From DATKZB01 sp035528235 (lineage in GTDB: Bacteria > Planctomycetota > Phycisphaerae > FEN-1346): a DNA stretch of 7,002 nt. Below are positions 1 to 4,820 of this stretch, piece after piece (position 1 is the first letter of the stretch; each line of letters opens with the position of its first letter). Position numbers and translations under genes: made by a program. The notes beneath the pieces are model-generated. The model made no database searches. It saw nothing but the letters and a program-made list of their open reading frames with translations, and had not been told where the DNA came from. The stretch spans positions 1 to 7,002 of the forward strand of contig DATKZB010000376.1 in assembly GCA_035528235.1 (NCBI GenBank), written 5' to 3'.

Positions 1-918
1 CACCACGGCCGCCCCCACGGCCACCCCGCCGCCAATAAACAGCAGGCGCCACGCCATGCTCTTGCCGCGCACCGTCAGGGCCATCACCAGAAAGCCTATG
101 ACCACGGCAATGTAAACCGACCGCGTGGCCGTGCGCAGCAGGCCGATGGCCGACAAAACCATCGCCACGATGACGACGGCCTTCACCCAGCCCCGGCTCC
201 GCTTGTACAGGAACGGCACCAGCAGAAGCCCCGGCATGAGGTCCTTGGCGTGCGAATTGGTGCCGACGCCCGGGATGGTCGGGCGCACGAACTCCTCCAC
301 GCGCGTATACGCCACCCGCTGCGGAAAGAAGTACACCCCGATGCTGACCAACGCCGCACCCAGGAAAAGCACCCACAAGAACGTCAGGGCCTGCTCCCGC
401 GTCACGCACGTGTTCACGGCCATGAACAGCAGGCCGACCAGCATCATGCGGGTCGAGACGGACACCCAGAACCACTCTGCCGAAGGGGCCGCGAAGATCG
501 TCAGCAGCGAAAACGCCACCATCGCCACCGCAAACCACAACGCGCCCACGTGGAACGTCACCCGCCGCTTCACGATCAGGTGAAAGACCAGCACGATCAT
601 CAGGAAGATGCCAAAGGGCTTCAGGAGCGAGAAAAACTCACCGATCTCGCCGAGCGACTCGAACGGAACCGCCAGAACGAACAGGTAGAACCCCACCTCC
701 GGACTGTACGCCACCAGCAAGGCCAGCGGAAGCCCCGCCAGGATGATCGCGAAGTACCGTTCGCCGGGAATCAGCGACGCCCCCACGAAAACCAGGCCCG
801 TGAACGCGACCGCGGCCACCGTGACCCATATGTATCGGCGGACCGACCAGGGCGCCGGCGGCGCCACCGGCATCGGCTGCCCGGGCAGCATCGGCTCAGA
901 GATTGCCATCCATTCCAT
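1..918 (-). CDS. O-antigen ligase/polymerase-like multi-pass membrane protein (Wzy/WaaL type), 3' end outside window
   Basis: The frame is open for 306 codons from an ATG at 918 to the window edge, so the C-terminus is missing. AAGGGG lies 8 nt before this ATG; a second in-frame ATG at 909 is less well placed. After a proline-rich cytoplasmic stretch (residues 7-26) come successive hydrophobic segments at about 29-48, 55-71, 75-86, 99-116, 125-143, 157-168, 178-198, 227-237, 247-261, 268-282 and 290-306. A polar loop at about 199-226 holds several arginines (R201, R206, R212) and the motif PGVGTNSHAKD. Further on, LLRTATRSVYIAVV (260-273) resembles the R-S/T-rich membrane segment of Wzy_C/O-antigen ligase proteins. 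Members polymerise or ligate undecaprenyl-linked glycans at the periplasmic face. It follows a glycosyltransferase on the same strand, which supports a polysaccharide role. Whether it is a ligase, a polymerase or an exopolysaccharide protein of the same fold cannot be decided without the C-terminus. Confidence 0.82.
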   Translation of the reverse strand, partial: MEWMAISEPMLPGQPMPVAPPAPWSVRRYIWVTVAAVAFTGLVFVGASLIPGERYFAIILAGLPLALLVAYSPEVGFYLFVLAVPFESLGEIGEFFSLLKPFGIFLMIVLVFHLIVKRRVTFHVGALWFAVAMVAFSLLTIFAAPSAEWFWVSVSTRMMLVGLLFMAVNTCVTREQALTFLWVLFLGAALVSIGVYFFPQRVAYTRVEEFVRPTIPGVGTNSHAKDLMPGLLLVPFLYKRSRGWVKAVVIVAMVLSAIGLLRTATRSVYIAVVIGFLVMALTVRGKSMAWRLLFIGGGVAVGAAVV

Positions 919-1032
919 ACCCACATCCCCTTCCGCAGGCCCGCCCCGGGGCCCCCAAACCACACCGTCAGTACTCTATCGGCCGCCGGAACACCCCGTC
1001 TTGGCACAAACACCGCGGGACACTCCGCCCGC

Positions 1033-1058
1033 CGCCCGCCGTGTATTCACGCCGGGCG
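1033..1058 (-). repeat. Strong intercistronic hairpin between glycosyltransferase and membrane protein genes
   Basis: The arms CGCCCG-c-CGTG and CACG-c-CGGGCG pair over 10 bp with one mismatch around a 4-nt loop. The hairpin starts about 20 nt past the glycosyltransferase stop codon. No T-run follows on the minus strand, so it is not a canonical Rho-independent terminator. I see no convincing promoter between it and the start at 918, so the downstream gene is probably reached by read-through and the hairpin may modulate or protect the mRNA. That role is inferred. Confidence 0.5.
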
Positions 1059-1079
1059 AATGACGCCGCGCCCACACGA

Positions 1080-2138
1080 TCACTTGCGCCGCCGGACCCG
1101 CAACGGGACCACCGTGGCCCCGTAGCCCTTGGCGGCCAGCCTCACCACGCCCGAGGGCAAGTGGCTGACCAGGCCCCACACGACCCGCTGCGCCGTCCCC
1201 AACCGGTCGCCGTAGGCCGCCAGAACGCGGGCCAGGTGCTGCTGGTCGCCGAATCGGGCCGCGTTCCGCAGCGACCGCGCGATAATCGAGCGGAAGTGCC
1301 GGTCGCGTGGCGTCTCGGGCCCGTTCGGCCGCTGTGACCTCTGCGGCACATGCTTGGTGAGCAGGCGCCAGTCGTCGGCCCCGCGGGGCCGGTTGGAGCG
1401 CGTCAGCGACCCCGCCGCCGTCCGGTCGTACACGGCGATGGGCTCGTCGACGTACCCGATGGCGGGGAACCGGTCGGCAATCCGGAACCACATGTCGCGG
1501 TCCTGCCCGGACCGAATCTGGGCGTCGAAGAGGCCGACCTCGTCGAAGACCCGCCGGCGGATCAGCATGACGATGGTGGGAAACTGGACACCGGCCGCTG
1601 CCGCCTCGTAGTAGTCGCGGCACCAGCACCCATCCTCCAGGAGTTTCCGACAGCCCTCGGACGGCAGCCCAACGGTCTTGGCGCCGCCCGGCCACACGTT
1701 GACGCACCGGCCGGCCACCCAGACGAGTTCCGGGTGCCGCCGCACCACGTCGAACTGCCGGGCCAGGTGCTCCGGCTCCCACCAGTCGTCGGCATCCAAA
1801 AACGCCACCCACTCGCCCCGGGCCTCGGTCACGCCGCGATTGCGCGCGGCCCCGGCCCCTCCGTTGTCTTGCCGGATGTACCGGACCGGGGGGCCGAAGC
1901 CCCGCCCCACGTCGGCCGTGCCGTCGGTGGACCCGTCGTCGACCACGAACACCTCCAGCGGCCGAGAGGTCTGCCCGGTCACGCTCCGGACGGCGCGGGC
2001 AAGCGTCGCCGCGACGTTGTACGCGGGGATGACCACGCTGACCGTCGGTTGAACGTCACCCTCGGCCAGGGGCAGCGACTCCATCGCTCCCTCGAACGTC
2101 ACTTGCTCGCCGGCCTGGCGCGGCTTGCTTCGCCCCAT
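1080..2138 (-). CDS. Family 2 (GT-A fold) glycosyltransferase
   Basis: A 352-residue cytoplasmic or membrane-associated sugar transferase that uses a nucleotide-sugar donor. The N-terminal GT-A domain begins near residue 32 with VSVVIPAYN (33-41), followed by VVDDGSTDGT (65-74), the QDNGGAGAARNRG acceptor-region motif (90-102) and the metal-binding DXD-type AFLDADDWW (112-120). GQDRDMWFRIADR (211-223) matches the catalytic-base region of GT2 enzymes. The last 110 or so residues are basic, ending in RVRRRK, with no clear membrane helix. I chose the ATG at 2138 because GGGAG lies about 8 nt upstream. A GTG at 2147 would add three residues, and a later ATG (residue 19) is possible. A sigma70-like promoter lies 39 nt upstream of the start. 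The next gene, 161 nt downstream on the same strand, is an O-antigen ligase-like protein, so this is probably the first gene of a surface-polysaccharide operon. Donor and acceptor cannot be inferred. Confidence 0.93.
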   Translation of the reverse strand: MGRSKPRQAGEQVTFEGAMESLPLAEGDVQPTVSVVIPAYNVAATLARAVRSVTGQTSRPLEVFVVDDGSTDGTADVGRGFGPPVRYIRQDNGGAGAARNRGVTEARGEWVAFLDADDWWEPEHLARQFDVVRRHPELVWVAGRCVNVWPGGAKTVGLPSEGCRKLLEDGCWCRDYYEAAAAGVQFPTIVMLIRRRVFDEVGLFDAQIRSGQDRDMWFRIADRFPAIGYVDEPIAVYDRTAAGSLTRSNRPRGADDWRLLTKHVPQRSQRPNGPETPRDRHFRSIIARSLRNAARFGDQQHLARVLAAYGDRLGTAQRVVWGLVSHLPSGVVRLAAKGYGATVVPLRVRRRK

Positions 2139-2176
2139 CACTCCCACTCCCTGGCCCCCGAGAAGCGCACCCGGGG

Positions 2177-2205
2177 ATTATAGCCACCCGCGTCGGACTT
2201 GCCTA
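2177..2205 (-). promoter_or_regulatory. Sigma70-type promoter for the glycosyltransferase operon
   Basis: On the minus strand a perfect TATAAT (-10, 2177-2182) sits 17 nt from TAGGCA (-35, 2200-2205; four of six consensus bases). Transcription would start near 2170, giving a leader of about 30 nt before the ATG at 2138 and leaving room for its ribosome site. The perfect -10 and ideal spacing in such GC-rich DNA make this the best promoter in the window. Confidence 0.7.
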
Positions 2206-2248
2206 GAGGCGTGCCCGGAACCGGGAGAGTCGGACTGTTCCGAGGCAA
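2199..2248. repeat. Bulged inverted repeat overlapping the -35 element
   Basis: The 12-base arm GTTCCGAGGCAA (2237-2248) is complementary in two blocks to CGGAAC (2216-2221) and TTGCCT (2199-2204), which are separated by an 11-base bulge. The outer arm covers the -35 hexamer of the promoter at 2177-2205. It could be an operator or a structure in read-through mRNA from the gene at 2381-3346, or it could be chance. Otherwise 2206-2380 shows only weak GC-rich dyads and no terminator with a T-run. Confidence 0.3.
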
Positions 2249-2380
2249 CGGCGCCCACTCTATCGGCAGATGGGAACCCGTGCTTGACCGGAAAGGACAC
2301 CCGGGGCCTGCCGGCCGCGCCAGCGCTGTCTGGCAGGGCAGGAACCTATAAGGTCTTCTCGTTCGCGCGTCAGCGCAGCA

Positions 2381-3346
2381 TCAATACCAGATGGTCCGGT
2401 ACGCCGGGACGATGTACTCCTCGGCCAGTTGCAGGTAGGCAGCGGACCGCTCGGTGCTCTCGATGCGCAGGCCGTCGCCCTCGGGCCATTCCCCCGACCC
2501 GGTCACGTGGGCCAGCGAGACCTGGAACGCCCTCTCGGCGTCGGCCATCTCCTTGCAGAGTTTGTGGGTCTGCTGGATGTCCTTCTTCTCGACGTTCGAG
2601 AACGACCACGGGTTGTTGAACTTGGGCTGGTACTTCTGAAGTTTGTTCCGCAGGGCCCCCTGGACCTGGGTGCCGAGTTGGCCCATCCGCTGGCCGGCCA
2701 TGGTGCCCATCTCGCGGGCGTCGGCGGGCGGCGTGTCGGGGCCCAGGAGGAAGACTTGCCGGGCATCCTCGGCCAGAGGCGTGAAGACCTTCATCACGTC
2801 CTGGGGACTCCGCTTGCTGCGGACCGCCCCGCAGCGCCCCTTGAGTTTCGAGATGCGAAACGACGCCAGCAGCGCCAACGCCTCATCCAGGGCCGCATCA
2901 TCGGCGAGCGTTCGCGGCTCCTTGGCCGGCGTCTCCGTCCCGGTCTTGGGAGCGGTGCCCACGGCCACCTTGTAGACCCCGTTCTGCGAGGTCGCCAGGA
3001 CGTCGCCGATGGCGCCGAACCGGACGCAGTCATCCGACCCCTTGTCGAAGCGCTCGGCCAGAACCCGGTAGGCCGACACCGCCCCGCGCCAGTCGCCCTT
3101 CTTCCGCAAGCCCTCGGCCACAACCCGCATGGCCTCGGTCTTGGCGTCCTTGTCCTTGGACGTCTTCAGAAACTCCTTGGCGGCCTTGAGGGCGTCGTCG
3201 GTATTGCCGGCCATCATCTGGGCCTGGATCTCGGCCACACGCTGGGCCTCGTCGGGAACGGCCAGCACCTCCTCGCCCACCGCACCGCTCACCCACACCG
3301 CCCACGCCAACAGCATTGTCGCGGCTATGCTCGCTGTTTGTCGCAT
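2381..3346 (-). CDS. Exported helical-repeat (TPR-like) protein of unknown function, long paralog
   Basis: I do not recognise this 321-residue protein as a named family. The ATG at 3346 is preferred because GGAGG lies 8 nt upstream and it opens a signal peptide: MRQ, a hydrophobic core at about residues 7-19, and probable cleavage near the SGAVGE region (20-25). Upstream non-ATG starts would only lengthen the n-region. Residues 33-115 are amphipathic and alpha-helical with TPR-like spacing (DDALKAAKEFL, then RKKGDW..AVSAYRVLAERF). The block at about 52-126 is roughly half identical, without gaps, to the exported protein encoded just upstream at 3513-4085. The rest (about 145-321) has no counterpart there: a helical segment at 148-164, a basic stretch with two cysteines (C172, C264 among few in the protein), and an end in AYRTIWY. 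It probably acts in the periplasm or envelope, perhaps as a protein-interaction scaffold. Spacing of 166 nt and the absence of a visible promoter suggest co-transcription with its paralog. Confidence 0.8.
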   Translation of the reverse strand: MRQTASIAATMLLAWAVWVSGAVGEEVLAVPDEAQRVAEIQAQMMAGNTDDALKAAKEFLKTSKDKDAKTEAMRVVAEGLRKKGDWRGAVSAYRVLAERFDKGSDDCVRFGAIGDVLATSQNGVYKVAVGTAPKTGTETPAKEPRTLADDAALDEALALLASFRISKLKGRCGAVRSKRSPQDVMKVFTPLAEDARQVFLLGPDTPPADAREMGTMAGQRMGQLGTQVQGALRNKLQKYQPKFNNPWSFSNVEKKDIQQTHKLCKEMADAERAFQVSLAHVTGSGEWPEGDGLRIESTERSAAYLQLAEEYIVPAYRTIWY

Positions 3347-3512
3347 CGCTTCGACCTCCACCTGTGTGGCCAATCCGAGCCCGCCTTCGGCACGTCCGCC
3401 TCGCCACAGCCCTCACGCCTTCGGAGGTAACCTCGTGAGCGACTCCCCCCGAATCCATGCCCTGCCCTGCCCGGCACCGGCCCAAGCCGTTCGGTCCCGC
3501 GGGCGGACACCG

Positions 3513-4085
3513 CTACATGCCGCCGCCGCCGATGCCGCCACCCCGTTCGAGCCAGTTGCTGTCTCCCCAGCCGCTGCTGCCGCTCGACTTCGGCACGACG
3601 AATCCCTTGGCCAGGTTCTGGAACGCGTCGCGCCGCTCGGACGTCGCCGGGTCGGCGGCGCCCGGCGTGCCCTGCTGATACACGCCCGACGGAGACGCCC
3701 GCAGAATCTCGGCCATCGCATCGTACCTGACGTACTCGTCGCAGCCCTTCTCGAAACGGTCGCGGAGGCTCACGTACGCGCCCATGGCCCGCTTCCAGTC
3801 GCCCTTCTTGCGAAGCGCCTCGGCGACCAGCCGGGTGGCCTCGGCCTTCAGCCCGTCTTCCTGGGCCACTCGAAGGAAGGCCTTGGCGGCGTCGATTGCC
3901 TCGTCGTATTTGGCGGCCGCGAACAAGGCCTCGATGCCCGAAACCTTCTGGGCCCCGGCCGACACCTCGGGCTCGGCCGCGGCCGCGTTCGGCCCCACCG
4001 GGACCGCCGCGAACGGGTCCGCGCCCCACGCCAGGGCCGCGCCCAACAACACGATTCCCACAGATGCCGCTAAAACGAAACGCAT
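3513..4085 (-). CDS. Exported helical-repeat protein of unknown function, short paralog with glycine-rich tail
   Basis: A 190-residue protein that starts with MRFVLAASVGIVLLGAALAW, a clear signal peptide with probable cleavage after GA at 21-22. The ATG at 4085 has GAGGG about 6 nt upstream. An in-frame ATG at 4121 would add 12 residues but leaves GAGG only 2 nt away and too little leader after the likely promoter. An alanine/proline linker (about 23-47) leads into the helical core at 50-136, containing DEAIDAAKAFL, LRKKGDWKRAMGAY and RFEKGCDEYVR. This core is about half identical, gap-free over about 74 residues, to the protein encoded at 2381-3346. After the shared GVY (135-137) the protein diverges: a short polar region, then a Ser/Trp/Gly-rich end finishing GGGIGGGGM, likely disordered. 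Function is unknown. The pair is a tandem duplication in which one copy gained, or the other lost, the C-terminal part. The GDW-containing core suggests TPR or Sel1-like solenoid helices, but I cannot confirm a named domain. Confidence 0.78.
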   Translation of the reverse strand: MRFVLAASVGIVLLGAALAWGADPFAAVPVGPNAAAAEPEVSAGAQKVSGIEALFAAAKYDEAIDAAKAFLRVAQEDGLKAEATRLVAEALRKKGDWKRAMGAYVSLRDRFEKGCDEYVRYDAMAEILRASPSGVYQQGTPGAADPATSERRDAFQNLAKGFVVPKSSGSSGWGDSNWLERGGGIGGGGM

Positions 4086-4138
4086 GGGTGCCCTCGTCCA
4101 GAACTGCGTCACGGCGTCCATCACCTCATACGACGGAA

Positions 4139-4167
4139 ATGCTACACTTATTCGCCACTTGAGGCAA
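4139..4167 (-). promoter_or_regulatory. Candidate promoter for the tandem exported-protein genes
   Basis: Minus-strand TTGCCT (-35, 4162-4167) and TAGCAT (-10, 4139-4144) are 17 nt apart, each matching four of six consensus bases. Transcription would begin near 4132, giving a leader of about 47 nt before the ATG at 4085. The ideal spacing and the location directly upstream of the first gene support it, but the hexamers are weak. Confidence 0.42.
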
Positions 4168-4247
4168 TAGTTAGTTGGACGATCACCGTCGCGCCCGTCC
4201 CGCTCTCCCTTTGGACGCACCAGCGGCCGAAAAGTTCACACCGACGC

Positions 4248-4397
4248 GGGATGAATAAGCCCCGGCCCCCGCCCGGCAAGCCCCCGGCACCGCCGGGGGA
4301 TAAACAAGCCCCGGCCACCGGCCGGGGATGGATTGGCCGTCGGCCTGCTTCGACGCACCGTTCGCCGCGGGGCTTGCCCCGCGCGTGGCCCGGCCAC
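4248..4397. repeat. Cluster of GC-rich palindromic repeats
   Basis: Perfect hairpins occur at 4281-4299 (CCCCCGGC, loop ACC), 4309-4327 (CCCCGGCC, loop ACC) and 4366-4383 (CGCGGGGC, loop TT). Shorter ones lie at 4335-4345 and 4385-4397. The first two belong to 27-base tandem units at 4278-4304 and 4306-4332 that begin AAGCCCC and end GGGGAT. The boundary motif GGGATGAATAAGCCCC (4248-4263) recurs as GGGATAAACAAGCCCC (4297-4312), 49 bp later with two differences, so there are about three units, the outermost decayed. This resembles REP-like or other small palindromic intergenic repeats. No protein is supported: the open frames here encode compositionally odd, low-complexity sequence. Confidence 0.7.
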
Positions 4398-4436
4398 CCA
4401 CCATCATACACTTTGAGAAAACGCCCTTTCGCCGCG

Positions 4437-4453
4437 AGGCCCAAAATGGGCCT
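4437..4453. repeat. 7-bp perfect hairpin
   Basis: AGGCCCA and TGGGCCT flank an AAA loop and are followed on the plus strand by only TT. It could be a weak bidirectional terminator. It lies far from any gene end (the nearest stop, at 4821, is over 360 nt away), so I treat it as part of the palindrome-rich intergenic DNA. Confidence 0.45.
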
Positions 4454-4537
4454 TTGGGACAGTCGGAATGACGTTTTCGACAGCGCCAAGGCCGATTTGC
4501 CCCCGTTGTGGTAAGATAGGCAAGGGGAAACGCGCGG

Positions 4538-4634
4538 TTTTTGATCGCTTTTTTCGATTTTTGATTCGACTGCGCCGGAATCGGTCGTTTCGCGCGCCGT
4601 TTTGAACGTGAATGGATTGCCCTCAATATATACT
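4538..4634. other. AT-rich island with phased A/T-tracts and TATA-like sequence
   Basis: Three T-runs of 5-6 bases at 4538-4542, 4549-4554 and 4558-4562 are spaced about 10 bp on average, the arrangement associated with intrinsic DNA curvature. About 40 bp later on the plus strand, TTGAAC (4602-4607) and TATATA (4627-4632) are 19 nt apart, a suboptimal promoter-like pair pointing at the structured element at 4663-4796. This is the only strongly AT-rich stretch in the window. Its function is inferred. Confidence 0.35.
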
Positions 4635-4662
4635 AAAGCATACCAACACGGCTGCGGCCGGG

Positions 4663-4796
4663 TTAGCCGCCCGCCTTGGCGGGCGCGATGAGGGTTCGGG
4701 TGTGTGCGGCGAACGCACGCTACGGCTACGGCTCAAACATGGTCACCCTACGGGATGACCATGCCACCCGTGCGTCGCCGTACCGGCGACGGCTAA
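4663..4796. repeat. Multi-hairpin element of about 134 bp with terminal inverted repeats
   Basis: TTAGCCG at 4663-4669 is the inverse complement of CGGCTAA at 4790-4796. Between them stand four hairpins in a row: 4668-4685 (CGCCCGCC, loop TT, perfect), 4702-4720 (7 bp with one G-T pair, loop GCGAA), 4738-4763 (CATGGTCA arms, then CCC/GGG with a single bulged A and a TAC loop) and 4773-4791 (CGTCGCCG, loop TAC, perfect). The closing helix overlaps the outer hairpins by two bases, so a 5-bp closing stem (TTAGC/GCTAA) would make a multibranch junction. It lies 24 bp beyond the stop codon of the dehydrogenase gene. It may be a non-autonomous mobile element (MITE-like), a 3' UTR structure or a structured RNA. 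No flanking target duplication and no reading frame of interest are visible. Confidence 0.6.
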
Positions 4797-4820
4797 ATCA
4801 CACGGCCGCGCGGGGCCCGT

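Noticed and set aside
250..1125. Long plus-strand frame rich in Arg, His and Gln
   Set aside because: It is antisense to the O-antigen ligase-like membrane protein, whose hydrophobic segments and motifs are clear, and its composition is typical of a shadow frame.
973..2267. 11-base word ACTCTATCGGC shared at 973-983 and 2257-2267, upstream of both polysaccharide genes
   Set aside because: Several repeated 11-mers are expected by chance in 7 kb, and the distances to the two starts differ (about 55 versus 119 nt).
2429..3430. Long plus-strand frame opposite the long exported paralog
   Set aside because: It has no ribosome site or domain, while the minus-strand frame has a signal peptide, a good ribosome site and a paralog.
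4437..4455. Rho-independent terminator
   Set aside because: The stem is perfect but the T-run is only two or three bases, and no gene end lies nearby on the plus strand.
4148..4626. Open frames on the minus strand (about 113 and 147 codons) in the intergenic region
   Set aside because: They overlap each other in different frames, run through the palindrome cluster, have odd Lys/Arg/Gly/Pro-rich composition, show no domain and have no convincing ribosome site. They are best explained by GC-rich stop-poor DNA.
4654..4800. tRNA or known riboswitch in the multi-hairpin region
   Set aside because: There is no T-loop GGTTCGAATCC-like arm, acceptor stem or CCA end, and I recognise no conserved riboswitch core.
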